6,146 bases of DNA from assembly GCA_016199665.1 (NCBI GenBank), contig JACQGG010000198.1, forward strand, positions 1 to 6,146, written 5' to 3'. Positions within the stretch are counted from its first letter, which is position 1; every line of letters starts with the position of its first letter. This stretch comes from Acidobacteriota bacterium. GTDB taxonomy: Bacteria > Acidobacteriota > UBA6911 > JACQSX01. Both the position numbers and the translations under genes were made by a program. Below are positions 1 through 5,100 of this stretch, one piece after another. Under the pieces are notes generated by a model, which was not told the DNA's origin, made no database searches, and worked only from the letters and a program-made list of their open reading frames with translations.

Positions 1-1470
1 CAGCAAACCACTGCGATCTTTCCCCAGATCGCCGACGGCATTGTCGGCGGCCTTCGCTTCACCGCGGAAATTGAAATAGAAAATCTGGGCACGGCGCCAT
101 TTGCCGCAACGGTGGAGTTCTTCGGAGGCAACGGTCAGCCGCTCTCTTTTGATCTGCGGCTCCTTAGCGCCGGTTCTCCTCCACAGTTGGCCAGCAGGTT
201 CGAATTCTCTGTTCCCCCCGGAGCCATGCGCCTCCTGCGCGGGGGCACGGCAAGCTATGCGGCCCGCGCCGGGTGGTGCCGCATCACCCTGGGCCTTCCT
301 TCCCGGGCCTCGGCCACCTACCGCCTGGAAGCGCTGGCTGCCAAGGAGAGCGCGGCGGGGGCCGTTCCCACAAAGCACCTGGCTTCGCCTCTCAGCCAGG
401 TGACTGTATTGCGCGCTTCTCCTTTTGATCGGCTCGTGATTCCGGTTGTTCAGGATCTCGGCGGGGCGCGGCTGGGGGTTGCGGCGGCCAACACCGCCAC
501 CCGCCCGATTTCAGGAACCGGGACCGTCTACAACGAAAACGGCCAGGTCGCCGGCAGCTTTGCGATTCAAATTGATCCGATGGGACAGTTTCTGAAATTC
601 CTGGACGAGGCGGTCAGCCTGCCCGTGAATTTCAGAGGGCTGGTCCTGATCACCTGGGCCGACACATCCGTTCAAGGGTGGGGGAGCGTGGTCGGGCTGC
701 TGCTCTACCCCAACGGGGTCCTGGCGGCTGTTCCCATCACTCGGTCGGGATCCTCGACAGGCAGCGCCACCACCACCGATGCGTTTCCCCATACGGCAGA
801 CGGCCAGATTCCGGGCTTTGAGTACGTGGCCCAGATCATCCTCATGAATGGCGATGCGCGCGATCTGGATTCAAGGCTTGAGTTTTTCGACGATGCGGGC
901 GCTCCGGTGGCGATGAATCTGGAAGCCGTAGGCGTCTCTCCCGCCCAGTCAGGCAGCACGTTCCAGATCCGGGTCCCGGCCAAGGGAATTCGGGTGCTGC
1001 GCGGCGGAAACAGCGGCGGCCCGGCCCGCTCTGCCTGGGTCCGCCTCACACGCGGGAGCAATTTCTTTGCCGGGCAGGTCGATTTCATTGTCCTGCCTCG
1101 TTCCGGCGCCGGCAAAGTGGAAGGGATGCCGCTGACGCAGGTGTCTGTGCAAAGCAGTTCGGAGGCCGATACGGCGTTTATGCCGGTCATTCACGATACC
1201 AGTGGGAGCATGGGGTTTGCCCTGGCGAATGATTCCAGCGGGCCCATCGCCGCCATGGCCATGGTGCTGGACGAAGAGGCCCGGACGGTGGGAAGCTTTC
1301 CGATCAGCATCCCCTTTCAGGGACGTGCGATTGGTTTTCTAGAAGAGAAGATGCGGCTTCCCGAACACTTCCGCGGCCTGCTGCGCATCGTCTGGCCAAG
1401 CTTCAACCGGTCGGCGTCAACCGTGGGCCTGGTTCTGTACCCCAACGGCGTGCTGGCCGCCGTACCTTGA
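1..1470 (+). CDS. Secreted/surface tandem-module beta-rich protein (5' end missing)
   Basis: The reading frame is open from base 1 to the TGA at 1468-1470, so this is the C-terminal 489 residues of a longer protein whose start lies left of the window; the internal GTG at 112 is not a credible start because coding similarity begins before it. The visible part is two copies of one module (residues about 7-245 and 262-489) joined by a Ser/Thr-rich linker (246-261). Each copy starts with FP(Q/H)xADG, contains an EFF..xGxP strand, a RLLRGG/RVLRGG turn, a second half with a FRGLxxIxW block, and ends in LYPNGVLAAVP. Alternating hydrophobic residues and frequent Gly/Pro turns suggest beta-sandwich folds. 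I recall this module in extracellular proteins of Acidobacteriota but know no established function; adhesion or surface display is inference. No catalytic motif and no membrane anchor are visible, and the protein ends exactly at the module end. Confidence 0.8.
   Translation, partial: QQTTAIFPQIADGIVGGLRFTAEIEIENLGTAPFAATVEFFGGNGQPLSFDLRLLSAGSPPQLASRFEFSVPPGAMRLLRGGTASYAARAGWCRITLGLPSRASATYRLEALAAKESAAGAVPTKHLASPLSQVTVLRASPFDRLVIPVVQDLGGARLGVAAANTATRPISGTGTVYNENGQVAGSFAIQIDPMGQFLKFLDEAVSLPVNFRGLVLITWADTSVQGWGSVVGLLLYPNGVLAAVPITRSGSSTGSATTTDAFPHTADGQIPGFEYVAQIILMNGDARDLDSRLEFFDDAGAPVAMNLEAVGVSPAQSGSTFQIRVPAKGIRVLRGGNSGGPARSAWVRLTRGSNFFAGQVDFIVLPRSGAGKVEGMPLTQVSVQSSSEADTAFMPVIHDTSGSMGFALANDSSGPIAAMAMVLDEEARTVGSFPISIPFQGRAIGFLEEKMRLPEHFRGLLRIVWPSFNRSASTVGLVLYPNGVLAAVP
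19..735 (+). repeat. Module copy 1 of the tandem-repeat protein
   Basis: This copy encodes residues 7-245 of the partial protein, from FPQIADG to YPNGVLAAVP. It aligns block by block with copy 2 at 784-1467: FPQIADG/FPHTADG, VEFFGGNGQP/LEFFDDAGAP, RLLRGG/RVLRGG, LGVAAAN/MGFALAN, NFRGLVLITW/HFRGLLRIVW, VGLLLYPNGVLAAVP/VGLVLYPNGVLAAVP. Identity is high at block ends and low between them, so the duplication is old or held by structural constraint at the turns. Confidence 0.75.
784..1467 (+). repeat. Module copy 2 of the tandem-repeat protein
   Basis: This copy encodes residues 262-489, from FPHTADG to the last residue before the stop. It repeats every block of copy 1 in the same order and is slightly shorter. 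Each copy may itself be two related halves, a first half ending near the (R)LLRGG / RVLRGG block and a second starting at LVIPVVQD / FMPVIHDT; that division is inferred from block spacing only. Confidence 0.7.
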
Positions 1471-1570
1471 TTGCACCCGCGAACCGATCCTGGAAGATGT
1501 TCGAAGCCAGCCGCTTTCCCGGCACACAGCCTTTCCACGGACGTGTCTGCGGAGTCTGCGGAGGCGGTGA

Positions 1571-1599
1571 TTGTCAACCGATTTGCAGTTTCGTAGAAT
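1571..1599 (+). promoter_or_regulatory. Sigma70-type promoter for the transporter gene
   Basis: TTGTCA at 1571-1576 and TAGAAT at 1594-1599 are each one base from consensus and separated by exactly 17 bases. A start of transcription near 1606 would leave a leader of about 36 bases before the GTG at 1642. It lies in the 171-base gap after the tandem-module gene, indicating that the transporter is transcribed on its own. Just upstream (1545-1562) is a perfect 9-bp tandem repeat, GTCTGCGGA twice, of unknown meaning. Confidence 0.6.
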
Positions 1600-1611
1600 G
1601 AGCGGCCCGCA

Positions 1612-1631
1612 TCCCGGCGGGACGGCCGGGA
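1612..1631 (+). other. GC-rich hairpin in the transporter leader
   Basis: TCCCGGC (1612-1618) pairs perfectly with GCCGGGA (1625-1631) around a 6-base loop. It ends 10 bases before the GTG start, just where a Shine-Dalgarno sequence would sit, and there is no T-tract, so it is not a normal terminator. It could reduce ribosome access, or it may be chance in GC-rich DNA. Confidence 0.4.
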
Positions 1632-1641
1632 CTCGGTTGCC

Positions 1642-3048
1642 GTGATTGAGCCGCTTCAGAAAAAATCGGTTCCGATTTTTCCGGGCTGGGCGAAAGCTCT
1701 GGGGCCGGGGATTGTCTGGATGGCTTTGGCCCAGGGCAGCGGAGAGCTTGTCTGGTGGCCCTTTATCGTCGCAAAATACGGACTGGGATTCCTTTTCCTT
1801 TTGGTTCCCGCCTGCCTGCTGCAGTTTCCCCTCAATTACGAGATCGGGCGCTACACGGTCTTGACCGGTGAAACGATCTGGCAGGGGTTCATCCGCCTGA
1901 GCCGGCCGTTCGCTTTCTTTCTCTGGGTCCTGATGATCACTTCTTTCCTCTGGTTCGGCGCGTTCGCAAGCGCGGGCGGAACTGCTCTTGCGTCTCTCAC
2001 CAATTTTCCTTGGGGATATTCTCCCCGCGCTCAATCCCTCTTTTGGGGATATTTGACGATTGCGGTTTATTTTTGCGCCCTGAGTTTCAGCCGGGTGGTT
2101 TACAACGCGGTGGAGAAGGTGATGATGGCGGTGGCGGTGATCACCGTGGTCGGCCTCTGCTCGTCGGTGGGCCATCCCCAAGTGTCAAGCACGATCCCTC
2201 GGTTTGTGACCGGGCTTTTGATCCCCCAATGGCCGGAGGGAAGAGTTTGGGATGTCCAAGATGCGACAAAGCTCCTGACCGCCGTGACTTTTGCCGGCCT
2301 GGGGGGATTCTGGACCCTGTTTTATTCTTACTGGCTGAGGGAAAAGGGAGCCGGCATGTCCCGGTACTTTGGAAGAATAACAAGCCCGATCACAGGCAAA
2401 CCCGAGGTCATTCCCGAAACGGGATTTATCCCGGACTGGAATCCTGCGAGCAGAAAAGAAATGAACCGGTGGCTCAAGTTTCTTTTCGCGGATTGCGGGA
2501 TCGGCGTTGTGGGGAACCTTCTGACGACTTTGCTGACCTGCCTTTTGTCCTATGCGCTTCTCTTTCCGGAACGGATTCTGCCCCAAGAATGGGAAATTGC
2601 GGTGGTGCAGTCCCGGTTTTTTGAAGTGCAGTGGGGGTCTTTCGGCAGGATCCTTTTTCTGGTGGTTGCGGCTGCTTTCCTTTCCGATACCTGGATGGCG
2701 ACTGCGGATGCGGTTTCACGAGTCAATACAGACATCGTTTACGGGCTGTTTCCAAGGTCCAGGAAGTTTCACGTCCGATCCTGGTATTACGCTTTCCTGA
2801 TTCTTGGGACCGTCGTGACCTGTGTCACGATGCTTTTAAGCCAGCCCGGCCCGTTGATTCTTTTGTCGGCGGTCATCGGATTTGCGGGAACCGTCATTTA
2901 CTCGGCCGCCGTATTGATCTTGAACTGCTTGGTCCTTCCCAAGAATTCGCCCGACGCAAGGCCGGGAAGGGTCGCCATTGCGGCGATTTCTCTTTCAGTC
3001 TTCGCGTACTTCTCCTTGATGGTGGCATACCTCTACGTCCAGTTCTGA
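1642..3048 (+). CDS. Nramp-fold membrane transporter, GSGE variant
   Basis: This 468-residue integral membrane protein has about 11 hydrophobic helices (roughly 20-38, 43-64, 88-110, 132-149, 157-175, 211-230, 277-305, 332-352, 381-400, 405-431, 443-464), matching the Nramp (SLC11) layout within the APC/LeuT fold. The first helix carries GPGIVWMALAQGSGELVWWP. GPG and the following AKYG align with canonical Nramp, but the DPGN metal-binding motif becomes GSGE, and the helix 6 MPH-type motif becomes AGLGGFWTLFYSYW. Other blocks typical of this divergent Nramp-like group are NYEIGRYTxLTGE (65-77), RITSPITGKPE in the helix 6-7 loop, and SDTWMATADAVSR in helix 8. Classical Mn/Fe transport is therefore doubtful and the substrate unknown. 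The start is GTG at 1642, giving MIEPLQKKS before helix 1; the Shine-Dalgarno sequence is weak. It has its own promoter upstream and no close partner downstream. Confidence 0.8.
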   Translation: MIEPLQKKSVPIFPGWAKALGPGIVWMALAQGSGELVWWPFIVAKYGLGFLFLLVPACLLQFPLNYEIGRYTVLTGETIWQGFIRLSRPFAFFLWVLMITSFLWFGAFASAGGTALASLTNFPWGYSPRAQSLFWGYLTIAVYFCALSFSRVVYNAVEKVMMAVAVITVVGLCSSVGHPQVSSTIPRFVTGLLIPQWPEGRVWDVQDATKLLTAVTFAGLGGFWTLFYSYWLREKGAGMSRYFGRITSPITGKPEVIPETGFIPDWNPASRKEMNRWLKFLFADCGIGVVGNLLTTLLTCLLSYALLFPERILPQEWEIAVVQSRFFEVQWGSFGRILFLVVAAAFLSDTWMATADAVSRVNTDIVYGLFPRSRKFHVRSWYYAFLILGTVVTCVTMLLSQPGPLILLSAVIGFAGTVIYSAAVLILNCLVLPKNSPDARPGRVAIAAISLSVFAYFSLMVAYLYVQF

Positions 3049-3292
3049 AATTCCCGGCGCAGAAGGGAGTGGATCGGGCGCGCGCGGGGAAAACCCTGCC
3101 GCCCAGTTCGAACAGTACTGAGAATAGGGTAATAACTGCCGTGACAAGTCTTAATCGCTTCTTCATCAGGTCTTCGGTTCGAACCGTTCTGCACCGCTTC
3201 CTCATCGGTACAGTCAAGCTTCAGCTAGCGCTAGAAGGGAAACCGGCTGAAGGCTTCTTGCGGGCGACATGTGTATGATGTAATATGTATGC
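3049..3292. other. Non-coding gap with several palindromes
   Basis: I see no convincing gene in these 244 bases. The stretch holds a perfect 12-bp palindrome CGGTTCGAACCG (3175-3186), a perfect 10-bp palindrome CTAGCGCTAG (3225-3234), an inverted pair CTTCAGC (3219-3225) / GCTGAAG (3246-3252) enclosing that palindrome, and a near-exact direct repeat CGCTTC(T/C)TCATC (3156-3167 and 3195-3206). The right end holds the probable vapBC promoter. No T-tract follows any of the stems, so none is a clear terminator for the transporter. Confidence 0.5.
3258..3291 (+). promoter_or_regulatory. Candidate vapBC promoter/operator
   Basis: TTGCGG (3258-3263) and TAATAT (3281-3286) lie 17 bases apart, a weak sigma70 match; an alternative -10, TATGAT, lies at 3274-3279 without a good -35. 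Transcription from TAATAT would begin almost at the antitoxin ATG (3293), so the message may be leaderless, consistent with the lack of a Shine-Dalgarno sequence. The direct repeat TGTATG (3272-3277 and 3286-3291, 14 bases apart) flanks the -10 region and is a possible binding site for the ribbon-helix-helix antitoxin. Confidence 0.35.
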
Positions 3293-3523
3293 ATGCACCG
3301 GACTCAGATTATTCTGGAAGAATGGCAATACCAGACCCTGCGGACCCGCGCTGAGCAGGAGGGCCGCAGCATCTCAGCAGTGGTGCGGGAGATCCTCCGC
3401 ACCGTTCTGGACCGGCCCCCGCACCGGAAAAGCCAGCTCAGAGGGATCGAGGGCGTCGGCGAGGATCGGTCTGCATACGGGCGGGCACATGACCGCTTCT
3501 TGTACGGCGGCAAAAGCGACTAA
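3293..3523 (+). CDS. Ribbon-helix-helix antitoxin, VapB type
   Basis: This 76-residue protein is probably a DNA-binding antitoxin that neutralises the PIN toxin encoded directly downstream and represses the shared promoter. Residues 3-9 (RTQIILE) form the expected DNA-contacting strand, and 11-40 form two helices with the typical SISAVVREIL sequence. The C-terminal tail (51-76) contains GxGxDRSAYGRAHDRFLYG, a pattern often seen in the toxin-binding tails of RHH antitoxins paired with PIN toxins. The ATG at 3293 is chosen because it puts the RHH strand at the N-terminus; the nearby ATG at 3285 is in another frame. No Shine-Dalgarno sequence is seen. Its TAA directly abuts the toxin ATG (TAAATG), indicating translational coupling and one operon. 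The family is known; the partner and autoregulation are inferred from gene order. Confidence 0.85.
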   Translation: MHRTQIILEEWQYQTLRTRAEQEGRSISAVVREILRTVLDRPPHRKSQLRGIEGVGEDRSAYGRAHDRFLYGGKSD

Positions 3524-3922
3524 ATGGAACGGCTGTTCGTCGACACCAGCGCCTGGTTCGCCTATGCCAATCGCAAAGATCCGGAGCATACCTCCGTGCG
3601 CACGGTCGTCAGGAAATTCGAGGGGCGGCTCGCCACTTCCAACTTCATCTTCGATGAAACGATTTCCCTATGCCGCCACCGGTTGGGGCATGACGCGGCG
3701 CGAAGGGTCGGTTCGGTGCTGCTGGACGCCGGCGCCGTCGACCTGATACGCGTTACCCCTGAGGATGAACAGGCCGCATGGGCGCTTTTCTGCAGGCGCG
3801 CCGATCAACGCTACAGCTTCACCGACTGCACCTCGTTCGAGCTCATGCGCCGGCTGCTAATCACCACCGCGCTGGCGCTCGATGACGATTTTCACACCGA
3901 GGGCTTCCGGGTCGTGCCGTGA
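3524..3922 (+). CDS. PIN-domain ribonuclease toxin, VapC type
   Basis: This 132-residue, full-length PIN domain would act in the cytoplasm as a metal-dependent RNase held inactive by the upstream antitoxin. The catalytic acids are in their expected places: D7 in LFVDTSAW, E45 in NFIFDETISL, D101 in YSFTDCTSFELM and the D120-D122 cluster in ALALDDDF, followed by the usual C-terminal HTEGF.VVP. All four acidic positions are intact, so activity is plausible. The sequence matches the PIN subgroup with an FxFDET motif and S.TDC.SF.LM helix, usually annotated as type II toxin-antitoxin PIN toxins. It starts with no gap after the antitoxin stop and has no independent promoter. The RNA target cannot be predicted. 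The gene ends 219 bases from the tRNA-Ser fragment, which lies on the opposite strand. Confidence 0.9.
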   Translation: MERLFVDTSAWFAYANRKDPEHTSVRTVVRKFEGRLATSNFIFDETISLCRHRLGHDAARRVGSVLLDAGAVDLIRVTPEDEQAAWALFCRRADQRYSFTDCTSFELMRRLLITTALALDDDFHTEGFRVVP

Positions 3923-4141
3923 ACCCTCCCCTGTGCGCCTTGCGTGGTCGGGCGCTCGCAGTGGCGAATCCAAACGCCACGCGTATCGTTGAAAGCGTTG
4001 AAAGTATCCGCCAGCTCCCTTGTCTTGTCGGCGGGTTAGACGTAAACGGCAGGTCCCGTCGCTGACGCTCCGGGCTCAGAACGCAGGCACAAACCCGCGC
4101 CCTCCCCACACCCTTGTACTCTTGCCCCTTCTCCCTTGAGA
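3923..4141. other. Non-coding gap between vapC and tRNA fragment
   Basis: No gene is supported here. The stretch contains a perfect 6-bp inverted repeat GTGGCG...CGCCAC with an 8-base loop (3961-3980), not followed by a T-tract, and a perfect tandem 9-mer CGTTGAAAG (3987-3995, 3996-4004). The part nearest the tRNA fragment (about 4100-4141) would be its 3' flank on the minus strand, but I see no terminator for it. Confidence 0.5.
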
Positions 4142-4199
4142 TGGCGGAGGAGGTAGGATTCGAACCCACGGTAGCCTTTCGGCTACAGCGGTTTTCAAG
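4142..4199 (-). tRNA. 3' half of tRNA-Ser(UGA), probable att-site remnant
   Basis: Read on the minus strand, the piece begins with the seven anticodon-loop bases CTTGAAA (anticodon TGA). The 3' anticodon stem ACCGC, a perfect 6-bp variable arm GTAGCC-GAAA-GGCTAC, the T arm GTGGG-TTCGAAT-CCTAC, acceptor strand CTCCTCC, discriminator G and encoded CCA follow. The long variable arm and G73 are serine features. The 5' half is absent: the five bases before the loop read CCCGA instead of the GCGGT needed to pair, and no GGAGGAG acceptor strand or D arm precedes it. The break falls exactly at the 5' edge of the anticodon loop, a known crossover region for tyrosine recombinases. It cannot be a functional tRNA; it is best read as the duplicated core at one end of an integrated element, which would lie at higher coordinates. 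Confidence 0.85.
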
Positions 4200-4215
4200 T
4201 CGGGACTTTCGGTCC

Positions 4216-4294
4216 TACCAACTGCTACCAAACATTAACAAAACAAAGCATTTAGTTCGGCTTTTGTGGGTCGGCATCTTACCAGCTTTTACCA
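4216..4294 (+). repeat. Paired TACCA direct repeats (possible integrase arm sites)
   Basis: YTACCAR occurs four times in the same direction: TACCA at 4216-4220, 4226-4230, 4280-4284 and 4290-4294. Each pair is spaced exactly 10 bases, one helical turn, and the pairs are 64 bases apart. They begin 17 bases inside the tRNA core edge. Tyrosine integrases bind short arm-type direct repeats with about this spacing beside the core. The role is inferred from position, spacing and orientation; no integrase gene is in the window. Confidence 0.5.
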
Positions 4295-4312
4295 ACTTTT
4301 GACAATGGAAAT

Positions 4313-4333
4313 GGGAGGAAAACGGGAGGAAAA
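4313..4333 (+). repeat. Direct repeat GGGAGGAAAA, 11-bp period
   Basis: GGGAGGAAAA occurs at 4313-4322 and again at 4324-4333, separated by one C. It follows the TACCA repeats and may be another protein-binding element of the attachment region, or simple-sequence purine bias. The rest of 4295-4415 holds nothing I recognise. Confidence 0.35.
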
Positions 4334-4415
4334 TTTCGACTTCCTTCGGGTCAATTACGTTCGTCTGGAGAACCGCTTTCCGCACACGCCACCCGCTCAG
4401 CGGCGCGCTTCCACG

Positions 4416-4667
4416 TCAGGCCTTCATTGGTTCTGGCAGAGAAAATACGGGCACCCGTTCATACTTCTTCGGCTTGGGCTGCTTCTGGAGGATATCGTCG
4501 ATCATCTGCGAGACCTCGGCCGAGAGCCAAACATGCCCACATTGAGCACAAACAAGGGCTGGAACGTTTTCAAAACGATAGAGCTGGGTGCCCCACGGCT
4601 GGGTGTGGGTAACGATTTCCATCTTCAAAGTTCCGCCGCACTCAGCGCAGATCTTAGCGGCTCGCAT
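4416..4667 (-). CDS. YgiT/MqsA-type zinc-finger protein (putative antitoxin)
   Basis: This 83-residue protein has two CxxC knuckles, C7/C10 and C40/C43, in the arrangement of the N-terminal zinc-binding domain of MqsA/YgiT antitoxins. They are followed by the characteristic VPALVCxQCGxxWLSAEVSQMIDDIL segment and a short basic tail. MqsA is about 131 residues with a C-terminal helix-turn-helix; that domain is missing here, as in the many short 'YgiT-type zinc finger' antitoxins. The start is firm: an ATG with a strong GGAGGAGGA Shine-Dalgarno sequence (complement of 4674-4682) 7 bases upstream. Such genes normally sit beside an MqsR or DUF4258 toxin; none is present. The neighbour is a divergent DUF433/DUF5615 pair across a 91-base gap with a shared inverted repeat. 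Family assignment is solid; partner and role are open. Confidence 0.85.
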   Translation of the reverse strand: MRAAKICAECGGTLKMEIVTHTQPWGTQLYRFENVPALVCAQCGHVWLSAEVSQMIDDILQKQPKPKKYERVPVFSLPEPMKA

Positions 4668-4713
4668 GGATCATTCCTCCTCCAAGTTCAAGGAACGATT
4701 TCAAGTGTTCGGG

Positions 4714-4737
4714 ATCATACCATGTTGACGGTATAAT
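4714..4737. promoter_or_regulatory. Divergent promoter/operator between YgiT-type and DUF433 genes
   Basis: ATCATACC (4714-4721) and GGTATAAT (4730-4737) form an inverted repeat with one mismatch around an 8-base spacer. The right arm contains a perfect -10 box TATAAT (4732-4737) pointing to the DUF433 gene. The left arm contains TATGAT, read on the minus strand (4719-4714), pointing to the zinc-finger gene. Matching -35 boxes would fall on top of the opposite promoter and are poor on both sides, so one bound protein could block both directions. The DUF433 leader would be only about 14 bases, and no clear Shine-Dalgarno sequence precedes it. Confidence 0.6.
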
Positions 4738-4758
4738 GGGCCTGAAGCGTGACCGGAT

Positions 4759-5085
4759 ATGACTCTCCCGTTGAGAACCGAAGAGATCCCGCTGGCATTG
4801 GATGCCGCTGGCGTTGTCCGCGTGGGCGGAACGCGCGTCACGCTCGACACGGTTGTCGCTGCCTTTCATGAAGGCGCAACCGCCGAAGAGATTGTCCATC
4901 AGTATCCCTCATTGGATCTTGCCGACGTTTACGCCGTGATCAGTTACTATCTGCGGCATCGCGAGGACGTCGGGGCTTACTTGGTTCAAAGGCAACAGCA
5001 GGCCGACAAACTCCGCGGCGAGAACGAGTCTCGTTTTGATCCACAGGGTGTGCGGGATCGCCTGTTGGCTCGCCGTCCTCGATAA
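4759..5085 (+). CDS. DUF433-domain protein, putative antitoxin
   Basis: This 108-residue protein has a DUF433 core at about 9-72: a short strand pair with PLALDAAGVVRVGGTRVTLD, then helices with FHEGATAEEIVHQYPSLDLADVYAVISYYLRHREDV. This Rv2018/VapB-related helix-turn-helix fold recurs as the antitoxin partner of DUF5615 PIN-like proteins. The tail (73-108) is charged (QRQQQADKLRGENESRF, then LLARRPR) and probably helical, suitable for binding the partner. The ATG at 4759 is used because it leaves the conserved core intact and lies just after a perfect TATAAT; the Shine-Dalgarno sequence is weak. The stop is 15 bases before the DUF5615 start, so the two form an operon. Autoregulation through the upstream inverted repeat is inferred. 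DNA binding and toxin neutralisation are family expectations rather than something visible here. Confidence 0.85.
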   Translation: MTLPLRTEEIPLALDAAGVVRVGGTRVTLDTVVAAFHEGATAEEIVHQYPSLDLADVYAVISYYLRHREDVGAYLVQRQQQADKLRGENESRFDPQGVRDRLLARRPR

Positions 5086-5100
5086 TCCGAACCGGATTCC

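Noticed and set aside
1417..2181. Long minus-strand frame of 254 codons
   Set aside because: It is low-complexity, rich in Arg/Pro/His, and antisense to the clear transporter gene; typical of GC-rich shadow frames.
2894..3217. Minus-strand frame containing a signal-peptide-like start, MKKRLRLVTAVITLFSVLFE (ATG at 3166)
   Set aside because: The start looks tempting, but there is no ribosome site and the rest of the frame runs antisense into the transporter's end without protein-like features.
3285..3746. Plus-strand 153-codon frame from ATG 3285
   Set aside because: It is out of frame with both the RHH antitoxin and the PIN toxin, which together explain the same DNA with intact motifs.
3861..4169. 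Minus-strand 102-codon frame beginning MGSNPTSS
   Set aside because: Its start is the translated T arm and acceptor strand of the same tRNA fragment, and its end runs antisense into the PIN toxin gene.
4114..4302. Plus-strand 62-codon frame with MAEEVGFEPT
   Set aside because: EEVGFEPT is the well-known artefact of translating the complement of a tRNA 3' end; it lies over the tRNA-Ser fragment.
4142..4680. Intact tRNA-Ser interrupted by an intron in the anticodon loop
   Set aside because: A GGAGGAG acceptor-like strand does occur on the minus strand near 4682-4676, but it is the Shine-Dalgarno of the zinc-finger gene, followed by no D arm, and a whole gene lies between.
4266..4736. Plus-strand 156-codon frame
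   Set aside because: It covers the zinc-finger gene antisense; that gene has CxxC motifs and a strong Shine-Dalgarno sequence, this frame has neither.
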